A DNA stretch of 64,000 nucleotides from Sphingomonas sp. PAMC 26605. GTDB taxonomy: Bacteria; Pseudomonadota; Alphaproteobacteria; Sphingomonadales; Sphingomonadaceae. Below the pieces are notes generated by a model. The model did no database searches, had not been told where the DNA came from, and saw only the letters and a list, made by a program, of their open reading frames with translations. Location: contig NZ_JH584241.1 in NCBI RefSeq assembly GCF_000241485.1, forward strand, positions 3,216,210 to 3,280,209. The letters are read 5' to 3'. Both the position numbers and the translations under genes were made by a program. Of this stretch, positions 27,444 through 35,724 are shown piece after piece. Position 1 is the first letter of the stretch. The number at the start of each line of letters is the position of its first letter.

Positions 27444-27515
27444 TCAGGCGAGCGCGCCCTCGAGAGAGACCGAACTCGAACCCTGTGCCGACTGCGGCGT
27501 GAGACAATGAGACAT
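27444..27515 (-). CDS. Small ORF of 23 codons with strong ribosome-binding site
   Basis: ATG at 27515 is preceded by a near-perfect Shine-Dalgarno sequence AAGGAGGTG at 5-nt spacing. The frame encodes MSHCLTPQSAQGSSSVSLEG followed by ALA and TGA. Six bases later two hairpins follow, the second resembling a terminator, then the AlkB-like gene. It could be a leader peptide controlling AlkB expression or an independent tiny protein. No known family is recognised; peptide content is not enriched in any single amino acid, so classical amino-acid attenuation is unlikely. Confidence 0.5.
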   Translation of the reverse strand: MSHCLTPQSAQGSSSVSLEGALA

Positions 27516-27597
27516 TCGACCACCTCCTTTCCATTGTTGAACGATGGCAAGGAGATGGTGTCGTGTCGCCGAATTGCAAGATCTCAGGACGGCGGCG

Positions 27598-28902
27598 TCA
27601 GAAGCTGAAGCGGCCGCCGAGCGACAGGACGACGGCATGCGCGTTCTGCAGCAGGCCCTTGGTCAGGATCACCGTCTGCGCCGGAGTGCCGGCATAGGCT
27701 GCAGTCGCGCGATCGATCGTCGTGTCCTTGAAGTCGACATAGCTCGCCGCAGCATCGATCGTCATGTGCTTGTTCATCCGGTAGCTGCCGCCCGCCGAAT
27801 AGGTCCAGCGGTTCGAGTCCGGCACCCGCGCGTCGCGCAGGCCGTCCTGCGTCGGCGTGACCGCGCGCTGCACGCCGGCACGGACCGTCGCCTTGGGGCT
27901 GACCGCATAATCGAAGCCGCCTGCCAGGCTCCAGCTGTCGCGATAATTCTCGGGCAAAGCGACGTTGAGCGGGGCGCCGAGGCGGATCGCATCGAACTTG
28001 CTCCAATTGTACGCGACGACCTGCGCGTTGAGCGTCAGTGCCTCGGTCGCGCGCAGGCGCCCGCCGACGATCACCTGGCCGGGCGTGTTGAACTGTGCGG
28101 TCACGCCCGAGAGCGAACGGTTCTGCGGTGCGAGCGGGCCGACCAGCCCGGCGACGGTGAGATCGCCGGTGAGCGTGTGCTTGATGCTCGATTTGTAGCT
28201 GATGCCGACGGTGACGAGCTTGTTGTGGAGCTGCACGCCTGCGGTCCAGCCGAAGTCCCAGCCGTCGCCGTGCAGCGCCTGGCTGCCGTCGGGAAGCGCC
28301 GCCGAGACGTTGGGGAGCGCGTTGCTGAGATAGGCATCGGTATATTCGACGTTGAGTGCGCCACCGACGCGCAGCCAGTCGGTCAGCGCGACGCCGATCG
28401 ACGGCTGGATGTCGATCGTGCGCAGCCGCGTCTTGTCGGCGCTGTAGCGCGTCCAGCTGTTGGCGTCGTAATCGGTGGTGAAGCTGAACGGCGAGGTCAC
28501 CGCAATACCCACCGCGATCCGGTCGTTGATCGGATAGGCGAACGATCCGCTCGGCAGCACGCCATTGTTGATCGGGTCGCGCGAGCGGGTCTGCCCGCCG
28601 ATCGCGGTGAAGGGCTGGCCGGGGCGCGAGATCAGCGTGCCGTTGTCGATCACATCGCCCTTGGGCAGGAGCGCGGTGGCGCTGACCTGGACTTCGGCAT
28701 CGGTGATCCCGGCGATCGCGGCGGGGTTCCACCACAGCGACGAAGGTCCGGTGTCGGCGACTTCGCCCGAGAACGAGCGGCCGGCGCCGACCGTGGTCTG
28801 CGACTGGAGATAGAAAGCATCGGCATGGGCGACGCCAGCGAAGCCGACGCTCGAGACGAGCGCGGACGCGGCCAGCAACGGGCCCTTGTAACGGATTGCC
28901 AT
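27598..28902 (-). CDS. OmpP1/FadL/TodX family outer-membrane transporter
   Basis: A 434-residue barrel protein with a signal peptide (about 1-28, ending AHA), then the FadL N-terminal hatch signature: QSQTTVGAGRSFSGEVADTG followed by a WWNPAA block. It ends in phenylalanine, as outer-membrane barrels do. FadL-type channels take up hydrophobic compounds such as long-chain fatty acids or aromatic hydrocarbons. It is upstream of the AlkB-exonuclease pair on the same strand but separated by 220 bp. An AGGAC ribosome-binding site precedes the ATG. Confidence 0.88.
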   Translation of the reverse strand: MAIRYKGPLLAASALVSSVGFAGVAHADAFYLQSQTTVGAGRSFSGEVADTGPSSLWWNPAAIAGITDAEVQVSATALLPKGDVIDNGTLISRPGQPFTAIGGQTRSRDPINNGVLPSGSFAYPINDRIAVGIAVTSPFSFTTDYDANSWTRYSADKTRLRTIDIQPSIGVALTDWLRVGGALNVEYTDAYLSNALPNVSAALPDGSQALHGDGWDFGWTAGVQLHNKLVTVGISYKSSIKHTLTGDLTVAGLVGPLAPQNRSLSGVTAQFNTPGQVIVGGRLRATEALTLNAQVVAYNWSKFDAIRLGAPLNVALPENYRDSWSLAGGFDYAVSPKATVRAGVQRAVTPTQDGLRDARVPDSNRWTYSAGGSYRMNKHMTIDAAASYVDFKDTTIDRATAAYAGTPAQTVILTKGLLQNAHAVVLSLGGRFSF

Positions 28903-28949
28903 GATATAGTCCTGATGTTTACGGTTTGGGGGAGAAAAAGCGGGCGCTT

Positions 28950-29360
28950 TCAGCGGACTCGGGTCCAGGTCTGCGTCTTGCAGAGCGGGAAGAAGACGCA
29001 GCCGCGCAGCTTGAGCTGATCGCTGCCGATCGGAGTGATGCGGCCGCTATAGGTGTGGCCGTCTTCGGCGTTGTAGACTTGGCCGTTCGCCCAGACACCG
29101 TCCTTGTCGGGCGCGAAGCCGCTGAGCATCAGCATCCCCTGAACGGGGCGCGTGCGCAGCTTCGCGTCGGAATTCTTGACGTCCTTGAGCGCAGGATTGG
29201 CGCGGATTGCGTCGGACGTGACGACCTTGCCGCAGATCGACGACCCGCAGTGGCTGATTTCGACGATGGCGTTGAGGGTCTCGGTCTTCCAGCGGCCGAT
29301 CACGGTGTCGGCGGTCGCCGGCGCGCCGGCGAGCAAGGCGCCGATAAGCAACAGGGACAT
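28950..29360 (-). CDS. DUF2147 domain secreted protein
   Basis: A 136-residue protein with a signal peptide (about 1-18, ending ATA) followed by the DUF2147 pattern: IGRWKTE at the mature start, ISHCGSSICGKVV, GFAPDKDGVWANGQVYNAED, and a C-terminal cysteine pair. DUF2147 proteins are small, probably lipocalin-like periplasmic proteins of unknown role. The start at 29360 is supported by GAGGAAG upstream; the longer open frame beyond it is low-complexity. It lies 47 bp upstream of the FadL gene on the same strand and may be co-transcribed. Confidence 0.82.
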   Translation of the reverse strand: MSLLLIGALLAGAPATADTVIGRWKTETLNAIVEISHCGSSICGKVVTSDAIRANPALKDVKNSDAKLRTRPVQGMLMLSGFAPDKDGVWANGQVYNAEDGHTYSGRITPIGSDQLKLRGCVFFPLCKTQTWTRVR

Positions 29361-29519
29361 GATCTTCCTCTCCAAGCCGCATCGGTGTCGCGATGCCGTG
29401 ATCATACGCCATGCTTCGGGACGCGCCCGCACGGTCGGTTCTTGCCGTCGCACCGTTTCGGCCCTATTCGCGAGCCCGTTGACGTATGCGGCAGTTCGAT
29501 CCGCAGTAGATTCGTTCGG

Positions 29520-29540
29520 CGACAAGTCAAGCACTTGTCG
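29520..29540. promoter_or_regulatory. Perfect 8-5-8 inverted repeat
   Basis: CGACAAGT-CAAGC-ACTTGTCG lies roughly midway between the divergent DUF2147 and MerR genes. The 21-bp length suits a dimeric regulator such as the adjacent MerR protein, though this is inference from position. Confidence 0.5.
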
Positions 29541-29661
29541 GAGCCCCCGCGAACGCCCCTCGGCTCGCCCGCCAAGATCGCGCTTTCCCAACGCGAAGAA
29601 ATCCGCAACACTCGCGCCAAGACGTTGATCGCACGAACTCGACAAAGGGGCGTGTCCGACG

Positions 29662-29680
29662 CTCGCCGGCGGCCGGCGAG
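29662..29680. promoter_or_regulatory. Perfect 9-1-9 palindrome upstream of MerR gene
   Basis: CTCGCCGGC-G-GCCGGCGAG, 28 bp before the MerR start. It may be an operator or an RNA hairpin in the leader. The very high GC content of the region raises the chance of accidental palindromes. Confidence 0.4.
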
Positions 29681-29708
29681 GGTCTGCGTCGCAGGAGCGA
29701 AGACGTTG

Positions 29709-30143
29709 ATGACAGAGCTGTCGCAGGACCTGACCGGGATCAACGAGGTTGCCCGGATGCTCGACATCACGCCGCGCACACTCCGTTTCTACGAAGACAA
29801 GGGACTGATCACGCCCTGTCGGGTCGGCGCGATCCGCGTCTATACACGGCGCGAGATCGCGCGGATGCGATTGATCCTGCGCGGCAAGCGACTCGGCTTC
29901 ACGCTGCGCGACATCGTCGAGTTTCTCGATCTCTACGATGCCGACCCGCAGCATGTCGAACAGATGCGCGCGCTGGCCGGTCGGTGCCGGCAGCGGATCG
30001 ATCGTCTCGCCGCGCAGCAAGAGGCGATCGCCGAAACGCTCGAGGAACTTGAGAAGATCGAACGCGAGGCGCTCGCGCGGGTCGTCAAACCGGTGCGGCG
30101 CCGTCAGGCAGCCGCGACCGACGCATCGCCGCGCGAGCTATAG
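29709..30143 (+). CDS. MerR family transcriptional regulator
   Basis: A 144-residue regulator with the MerR winged helix-turn-helix at residues about 10-78 (INEVARMLDITPRTLRFYED, then RVYTRREIARM) and a coiled-coil dimerisation helix at about 85-125. There are no conserved metal-binding cysteines in the C-terminal part, so it is probably not a metal sensor. ATG 29709 gives the normal family length; the frame is open far upstream but noncoding in character. It is divergent from the DUF2147-FadL genes, which are candidate targets. Confidence 0.85.
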   Translation: MTELSQDLTGINEVARMLDITPRTLRFYEDKGLITPCRVGAIRVYTRREIARMRLILRGKRLGFTLRDIVEFLDLYDADPQHVEQMRALAGRCRQRIDRLAAQQEAIAETLEELEKIEREALARVVKPVRRRQAAATDASPREL

Positions 30144-30262
30144 ACCGCGTCCCATTTGCCGGTTTCGTATCGCTTGGTCACTGCGGCGGCAGGCCGAGCG
30201 CGTGCGCGGGTCGAGCAGGGCCAATCGCGCGATCGCGACTCGCTATCCCGCGGCGCGCGCGC

Positions 30263-30901
30263 TCACAGAACGGTGCGTGTCGCCCGCCATGCCGCGATCA
30301 ACGCCGCCGCCTTGGCGCCGACCCCCGCGGCATCGTCCCCCGGACGATAGAGGGCGCCGCCGACGCCGATCCCCTCGGCCCCCGCGGCGAGCCACTCGGC
30401 GAAATTCTCCGCCCCTGTCCCGCCCACGCCCCACACCGAAACGTCGCGCGGCAGCACTTCGCGGATCGCCTTGAGATAGGTCGGCCCGAGCGCAACCGCG
30501 GGGAACAGCTTGATCCGACGCGCGCCGGCGTCGATCGCACGGAACGCCTCGCTCGGCGTGACGAAGCCCGGCATCGGCTCGAGCCCGAGCGCGACCGCGC
30601 GCGCGATCAGCGCGGGATCGGTATTGGGGGTGACCATCAGCGTCGCGCCGGTCGCGGCGAGCGCCTCGACCCCAGCCATATCGAGCACGGTCCCCGCGCC
30701 GATCGCGGCGGTGTCGCCGAACGCCTGCTGGATCGCGGTGATGCTGGTGAACGGATCGGGCGAGTTGAGCGGCACCTCGATCATCCGCACCCCCGCGGCA
30801 ACGAGCGCCGCGGCGACCGGGAGCGCCTCGTCGGGGCGGATGCCGCGCAGGATCGCGACGACCGGCGGAGCGCCGGCAGCGAGCAGATCGTCGATCGTCA
30901 T
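30263..30901 (-). CDS. dgoA: 2-dehydro-3-deoxy-6-phosphogalactonate aldolase
   Basis: Class I aldolase (212 residues) that splits 2-keto-3-deoxy-6-phosphogalactonate into pyruvate and glyceraldehyde 3-phosphate in the De Ley-Doudoroff route for galactose. The Schiff-base lysine is K131 in RRIKLFPA and the catalytic glutamate is E42 in MIEVPLNSP. The motif GAGTVL and length fit the KDPG/KDPGal aldolase family; adjacency to dgoK points to the galactonate member. Its ATG overlaps the dgoK stop by 4 bp. Confidence 0.9.
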   Translation of the reverse strand: MTIDDLLAAGAPPVVAILRGIRPDEALPVAAALVAAGVRMIEVPLNSPDPFTSITAIQQAFGDTAAIGAGTVLDMAGVEALAATGATLMVTPNTDPALIARAVALGLEPMPGFVTPSEAFRAIDAGARRIKLFPAVALGPTYLKAIREVLPRDVSVWGVGGTGAENFAEWLAAGAEGIGVGGALYRPGDDAAGVGAKAAALIAAWRATRTVL

Positions 30902-31800
30902 CGTTCAGTCTCCCAAAGCGCGAGTCCCGCGAGCGCACAGGCGTCGCCGTCGAGCAAATGTGTATCGATCCCCGATGCGGCGAGCGCGCGCGCGTACCGT
31001 GCACAGAGCGCGGGATCGCCGATCAGGCCGACGCTTTCCCCCGCTGCCGACGCAATCTCGGCGATTTCGCGACCGATCAGCAGCCCCGAAAGGTAGCCAA
31101 GCGCCCAGGCCGGCGAACGGCCGTCGATCAGCTGGGCGCTGCGCGCCTCGAACAGCGCACCGAGCAGGAGATCGCCGTCGCGTGCCCGCGACAGTCCATG
31201 CGCGAAGCCGCGCCGTTCGCCGGCGGGATCGGCGTCGCCTGCGCCGGCGGCGCGCAACAGGGTCGAGCGATCGCGCAGCAGCGCGAACAGTTCCCCGGTG
31301 AAGAAAGTCTGGAATCCGACGATCCGCCCCTGCTCGATCGTCGCCCATTTGCTATGCGTCCCCGGCAGCGCGAGGCGATGCCGCCCCGTACGCAGCGCCG
31401 GATCGCGCGCGATCGCACCGAACAGCTGGGTTTCCTCGCCGCGCATCACGTCGGGCCCGCCCGACGGCGCGGTGCAGGCGAGCCCCGCCATGATAGTGAC
31501 CGGCACGCCGTCGAGCGTCGCCTGCCCTGCCGCAGCGAGCCAGCCGGGAACGTCGGAGGGACACGCCGCATAGGGCACTTCGATCCAGCCGTTGCGCGAC
31601 CCGACCATGCCGCACAGCGTAATGGAGTCCGGATCGCGCTCGGCGCACCACGGCACGATCGCGGCCCGCAGCGTTGCTTCGGCAGTCTGATCGAGCGCGC
31701 CAATTCCCGCGCCTTCGGCACGCGCGACAACCTCGCCCTGTTCGATCCGGAAAAGCCGCAAGCGGCTCGTCCCCCAGTCGCCGACGATACGGTAACTCAT
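30898..31800 (-). CDS. dgoK: 2-dehydro-3-deoxygalactonokinase
   Basis: A 300-residue kinase that phosphorylates 2-keto-3-deoxygalactonate with ATP, giving the DgoA substrate. The N-terminal phosphate loop appears as GDWGTSRLRLF, and the family blocks CGMVGSRNGW, MRGEETQ and LPGTHSKWA are present. The ATG at 31800 overlaps the stop of the lactonase gene upstream, and the stop overlaps dgoA, so all three genes are a single translationally coupled unit. Confidence 0.92.
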   Translation of the reverse strand: MSYRIVGDWGTSRLRLFRIEQGEVVARAEGAGIGALDQTAEATLRAAIVPWCAERDPDSITLCGMVGSRNGWIEVPYAACPSDVPGWLAAAGQATLDGVPVTIMAGLACTAPSGGPDVMRGEETQLFGAIARDPALRTGRHRLALPGTHSKWATIEQGRIVGFQTFFTGELFALLRDRSTLLRAAGAGDADPAGERRGFAHGLSRARDGDLLLGALFEARSAQLIDGRSPAWALGYLSGLLIGREIAEIASAAGESVGLIGDPALCARYARALAASGIDTHLLDGDACALAGLALWETER

Positions 31801-32660
31801 GCGGCGATCCGGACGGCGGGAAGCGGCAGCCCCGGTGCGGGCGCGTCGAACGCGAACAGCGCGCCCGCCAGCGGCTGCGCGGCCAGCGCTTCGTCTGACA
31901 GGCCAGCGCGGGCGGTGGTGATATACCCGGTGCGAAGCTCGGGACCTCCGAACGCCACCTTGGTGACGTTGCCGCACGGGACCGCGATCCGCTCGAGCAG
32001 CGCACCGTCGGGGTGATAGCGCCGCGCTTCCCAGCCGCCCCACAACCCGACCCACACGCACCCTTCGGCATCGATCGTTACGCCATCGGGATTGCCATGC
32101 GCTGGATCAATCGTCGCGAACAGCGTGCCGTCGCGCAGCACAGCATCGTCCGCGATGTCGAAGCGGTGGATCGTTCCGGCGAGCGTATCGACATGATACA
32201 GCAGCCGCCCGTCGGGGCTGATCGCGGGACCGTTGGTGATGGTGCATTCGCCCCCGACCGCGACGATCTCGACGCCGTCGAACAGATGCACCGCGCCGCT
32301 CGGGCGCGCCTCTTCATCATCCATCGTGCAGAACCACAGCCGTCCTGCGCCATCGACCGTCGCGTCGTTGGTGCGGTTGTGCGCGGGCATCGCGACGGTG
32401 GCGAGGGGGGCCTGCAGCGTCGCACCGTCGAATCGCTGCAACGCGGATCCGTTGCCGACCAGCAGATCCCCCGCGGTGGTCGGCACCACGAAGCTCGGCG
32501 CGCCGCCGACGGCGTAGCTGTCCCGCGTGTCGGATGCGGGATCGTAGCGGTGGATCATCCCGCGCTTGATATCGACGAACCAAAGCGCTTGCTCGATCCA
32601 GGCAGGCCCCTCCCCCAGCGTCGCTGCGACCGGCCAGACCAAACGACTATGCTGCACCAA
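31797..32660 (-). CDS. SMP-30/gluconolactonase family lactonase
   Basis: A 287-residue six-bladed beta-propeller of the SMP-30/regucalcin family, which hydrolyses sugar lactones with a divalent metal. Metal-site features are the glutamate in LGEGPAW (residue about 17), the asparagine in TNGPAISPDG and the aspartate in NPDGVTIDAEG. In this operon it probably opens galactono-lactone to galactonate. It is the first gene of the dgo unit; no galactonate dehydratase (dgoD) is present in the window. Confidence 0.88.
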   Translation of the reverse strand: MVQHSRLVWPVAATLGEGPAWIEQALWFVDIKRGMIHRYDPASDTRDSYAVGGAPSFVVPTTAGDLLVGNGSALQRFDGATLQAPLATVAMPAHNRTNDATVDGAGRLWFCTMDDEEARPSGAVHLFDGVEIVAVGGECTITNGPAISPDGRLLYHVDTLAGTIHRFDIADDAVLRDGTLFATIDPAHGNPDGVTIDAEGCVWVGLWGGWEARRYHPDGALLERIAVPCGNVTKVAFGGPELRTGYITTARAGLSDEALAAQPLAGALFAFDAPAPGLPLPAVRIAA

Positions 32661-32812
32661 ATTCCGATCTTTCCGTTGTTTTCCCGAGATATCTGATCGA
32701 TCCTATAATTCGCGTATCAGGATGCGGCAATCAGCGATCGACGGCTGGACCGCCGACGCGACGGGCCGGCTTATAGTCTCGGCGGTTTCCAGCGATCGAA
32801 CGCTACGACGGG

Positions 32813-32832
32813 GCGGGTTTCTCAGAACCCGC
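32813..32832. other. Hairpin in the gap between lactonase and glycosyltransferase genes
   Basis: GCGGGTT-TCTCAG-AACCCGC forms a 7-bp stem in the 247-bp divergent gap 32661-32907. The word GGCGGGTTTC recurs about 38 bp downstream. The gap should hold promoters for both directions, but no clear -35/-10 pair or operator could be assigned. Confidence 0.35.
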
Positions 32833-32907
32833 ACCGGATGATCGGATCGGCGGGTTTCGCACGATCTCCGCTGGCATTGCGGCGGATAATCGGGCACCTG
32901 CGCCGGC

Positions 32908-33645
32908 ATGACCGGCCTGCCCCATGTTCGAACGCCGACAATCAGCCTGATTATTCCTGCCTATAACGAGGAGGATTATCTTCCGGCGTGCCTCGACGCG
33001 GTGATGCGCAACGTCGCGGGCAAGGCGTTCGAGATCATCGTGGTCGACAACAACAGCACCGATGGAACGCGCGCGGTGGTCGAACGCTACCCTGGCGTCA
33101 AATATGTGTTCGAGCCTAGCAAGGGCATCACGCGCGCACGCCAGCGCGGTTTCACGGAGTCGACCGGCGATATCCTCGCCTATGTCGATGCCGACACGCA
33201 TCCGCCCGAGGGCTGGATCGAGCAGATCTGGGAACAGTTCGGCGCAAATCGCGAACTTGCCTGCTTGTCGGGCCCGTATAGTTTCTACGACCTGAGTGGG
33301 CTGCGCAACCGCGTCTCGACCGCGTGGTTCGTCGCGGCACGTTCGATCTACGGGATCACCGGGTATCTGATGGTCGGCGGCAATTTCGCGATCCCGCGCC
33401 ATGTGCTCGAGAAAATGGGGGGATTCGACAGCTCGATCGAATTCTACGGCGAGGATGTCGACATTGCCAAGCGCGCCAAGAAGCAAGGCAAGGTGCTGTT
33501 CTCGCCGCGCTTCATCATGCCCACCTCGGGCCGCCGGATGCAGAAGCAGGGCTTCGCCAAGATCGCCGGGATCTACCTCGCCAATTACGCGTCAATCGTC
33601 CTGCGCGGCCGGCCGGCGACCAAGGGCTATGAGGATATTCGCTAG
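32908..33645 (+). CDS. Glycosyltransferase family 2
   Basis: A 245-residue GT-A fold transferase. The N-terminal nucleotide-sugar block SLIIPAYNEEDYLPACLDAV and VVDNNSTDGT are typical of family GT2, the metal-binding DxD is in AYVDADTH, and the acceptor-side block GGFDSSIEFYGEDVDIAKRA contains the usual ED motif. It probably transfers a sugar to a lipid or polysaccharide. There are no transmembrane segments. It begins the cluster with the potassium channel and FixL genes, but functional linkage is unclear. Confidence 0.88.
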   Translation: MTGLPHVRTPTISLIIPAYNEEDYLPACLDAVMRNVAGKAFEIIVVDNNSTDGTRAVVERYPGVKYVFEPSKGITRARQRGFTESTGDILAYVDADTHPPEGWIEQIWEQFGANRELACLSGPYSFYDLSGLRNRVSTAWFVAARSIYGITGYLMVGGNFAIPRHVLEKMGGFDSSIEFYGEDVDIAKRAKKQGKVLFSPRFIMPTSGRRMQKQGFAKIAGIYLANYASIVLRGRPATKGYEDIR

Positions 33646-33718
33646 GCGCCACCGCCCGCGCGATTGCTCCGTAGAATCCCGAACTGCGCCGCCGCTCGGA
33701 CTCGCCTTTGATCGCGCG

Positions 33719-34165
33719 GTGAACCTCCCGCTCGAACTTCTTGTCGCGACCGCGATGGTTGTGCTGACCGTCGGCGTCCATCTGGTCGGCATTGCCGGTC
33801 TGCTCACGCTGCTGCGCCACCATCGCGCGCGCAGCGGCCTTGCCAGCAGCATCGTTCGCGATGGCATCGGGATCGTCGGCGCCGCCACCGGTCTGTTCGT
33901 GCTTCATTCGATCGAGATCTGGAGCTATGCCGCGCTCTATTACGCGATCCGTGCGCTGCCCGACTTCGAGACCGCGCTCTATTTTTCGACCGCTACCTAT
34001 GCGACGATCGGCTATGGCGACATTGTGCTCGCCCGCACCTGGCGGATCCTGGGCGCGATCGAGGGCGCCAACGGCGTCATCCTGCTCGGCTGGTCGACTG
34101 CCTTCTTCGTCGCCGTCGTCAGTCGGATCCGGTTCGTCGAAGGGGAGATAGGCACATTCCGGTAA
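33719..34165 (+). CDS. Two-helix potassium channel family protein
   Basis: About 148 residues with hydrophobic segments at about 5-30, 43-70 and 105-135 and a pore loop carrying the potassium selectivity filter TIGYGD. It belongs to the Ion_trans_2 (Kcs-type) channel family. No ligand-binding or RCK domain is attached. The GTG at 33719 is proposed because no ATG or TTG occurs between the upstream gene and the first hydrophobic segment in this frame; the open frame further upstream overlaps the glycosyltransferase. It lies 73 bp after that gene and just before fixL. Confidence 0.8.
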   Translation: MNLPLELLVATAMVVLTVGVHLVGIAGLLTLLRHHRARSGLASSIVRDGIGIVGAATGLFVLHSIEIWSYAALYYAIRALPDFETALYFSTATYATIGYGDIVLARTWRILGAIEGANGVILLGWSTAFFVAVVSRIRFVEGEIGTFR

Positions 34166-34197
34166 GCGCCACCGACCCGCTCGCCGACGCCTTCGCT

Positions 34198-35682
34198 TTG
34201 TTCGTCAACAGCACGACCGATCGCGCGCAATTCCTGCTCGATCCTGCCGGCCTGGTGACGAGCTGGAATCGCGGCGCAGAAATCCTCACCGATTGGAGCG
34301 CGGAGGCGATTATCGGCCGACCGTTCGCGCTGTTCTATCCCCCCGCCGACGTCGAACGCGGCGTACCCGCGGCGGATCTCGCGCAAGCGCGGCATGACAT
34401 CACCACGCGCAAGGAAGCGTGGCGCATCCGCCGCGACGGATCCGAATTTCTCGCGGATTCGACGCTCGTCGCGTTGCGCAATGCCGAGGGCGCACTGCTC
34501 GGCTATGGCCAGAGCGTCTACGACGTGACCGCCCGCCGCGCGGCCGAGGCAGCGCTCGCCGATAGCGAACAGCATGTCCGCTCGATCCTCGAGACCATTC
34601 CCGATGCCATGATCGTGATCGACGAGCGCGGCCGGATCCTGTCGTTCAGCGCCGCGGCCGAACGCCTGTTCGGCTATGCCGAGGTCGAACTGATCGGGCG
34701 GAACGTCAGCCTGCTGATGCCAGGTCCCGATCGCGACCGCCACGACAGCTATCTCAGCCACTACCTCACGACCGGCGAACGCCGGATCATCGGGATCGGC
34801 CGCGTCGTTGTCGGCAAGCGCCGCGACGGCAGCGCCTTTCCGATGGAACTCGCGGTCGGCGAGGCGAGCAGCACGGGGCGGCGGATCTTCACCGGCTTCA
34901 TCCGCGACCTGACCGAGCAGCAGCGCAGCGAATTGCGGATGAAGGAACTCCAGTCCGAGCTGATTCATGTCTCCCGGCTGAGCGCGATGGGGACGATGGC
35001 CTCGACGCTCGCGCACGAACTCAACCAGCCGCTCACCGCGATCGCCAATTACATGGAGGCGAGCCGCGATCTGCTCTCGGTGCCAGACGACGATACGCTC
35101 GAACTGCTGCGCGAAGCGGTCGACCAGTCCGCCAGAGAAACGCTGCGCGCTGGCGAGATCGTCCGCGCGCTGCGCGATTTCGTGACGCGCCGCGAGGTCG
35201 AACGGCGCGTCGTCGCGCTGCGTCCGCTGATCGAGGAAGCCAGTGCGCTGGCATTGATCGGCGCGCGCGAGCGTGGCGTACGCGCCTTTTTCGACTTTGC
35301 CGACGATGCAGCGCACGCCTTGGTCGATCGCGTCCAGATCCAGCAAGTGGTCGTCAATCTGGTGCGCAACGCGGTCGAGGCGGTCGAAAGGTCGCAGGTC
35401 CGCGACGTGACGATTTCGGTCCGCGCGGCGGCCGCCGATATGCTCGAGGTGGTCGTCGCGGACACCGGTCCGGGAATCGATCCGGCGGTCGAGCAGCGGC
35501 TGTTCCAGGCCTTCGCCACCAGCAAGCAAAGCGGCATGGGACTGGGCCTGTCGATCTGTCGCACGATCGTCGAGACACATGGCGGGCGAATCTGGGCTGC
35601 GCCGCGTCAGCGTGGCGGGACGGCGTTCCATTTCACCATACGCAGCGCGGGCGAGACCGGAGATACCCGGACGATTACGTAA
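34198..35682 (+). CDS. fixL: FixL-like oxygen-sensing PAS histidine kinase
   Basis: A soluble 494-residue kinase: PAS-A (about 8-115), PAS-B (about 125-240), HisKA with H273 in [12 protein letters not shown], and an ATPase domain ([25 protein letters not shown]). PAS-B is very close to Bradyrhizobium FixL. H182 in RHDSYLSHY matches the haem ligand H200, I197 matches I215 and R202 in IIGIGR matches the oxygen-sensing R220. It should therefore bind haem and signal oxygen level. The first standard start is TTG at 34198; an ATT at 34156 behind AGGGGAG may be the true start. A receiver gene follows after 42 bp. Confidence 0.88.
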   Translation: MFVNSTTDRAQFLLDPAGLVTSWNRGAEILTDWSAEAIIGRPFALFYPPADVERGVPAADLAQARHDITTRKEAWRIRRDGSEFLADSTLVALRNAEGALLGYGQSVYDVTARRAAEAALADSEQHVRSILETIPDAMIVIDERGRILSFSAAAERLFGYAEVELIGRNVSLLMPGPDRDRHDSYLSHYLTTGERRIIGIGRVVVGKRRDGSAFPMELAVGEASSTGRRIFTGFIRDLTEQQRSELRMKELQSELIHVSRLSAMGTMASTLAHELNQPLTAIANYMEASRDLLSVPDDDTLELLREAVDQSARETLRAGEIVRALRDFVTRREVERRVVALRPLIEEASALALIGARERGVRAFFDFADDAAHALVDRVQIQQVVVNLVRNAVEAVERSQVRDVTISVRAAAADMLEVVVADTGPGIDPAVEQRLFQAFATSKQSGMGLGLSICRTIVETHGGRIWAAPRQRGGTAFHFTIRSAGETGDTRTIT

Positions 35683-35724
35683 AGACGCTGCGGGGGCCCG
35701 ACGGCAAGTAAGGGAACCCCTTTC

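Larger units (their letters stand above)
29361..29708. other. Divergent regulatory gap with dyads
   Basis: This 348-bp gap separates the DUF2147 gene (minus) from the MerR gene (plus). It contains two perfect dyads, described separately at 29520-29540 and 29662-29680, and a direct repeat AAGACGTTGAT at 29619-29629 and 29700-29710, the second running into the MerR start codon. No additional gene is convincing. Confidence 0.5.

Noticed and set aside
27444..27500. T-loop-like GGTTCGAGTTC suggesting a tRNA
   Set aside because: No acceptor, D or anticodon stem can be built around it; it lies in a small ORF with a strong ribosome-binding site.
34750..34805. Idea that the FixL-like PAS lacks its haem ligand because the sequence before IIGIGR is RR rather than PH
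   Set aside because: Counting residues in Bradyrhizobium FixL shows the ligand H200 is the histidine of RHDSY, which is conserved here; the other position is H214, which also varies in Sinorhizobium FixL.
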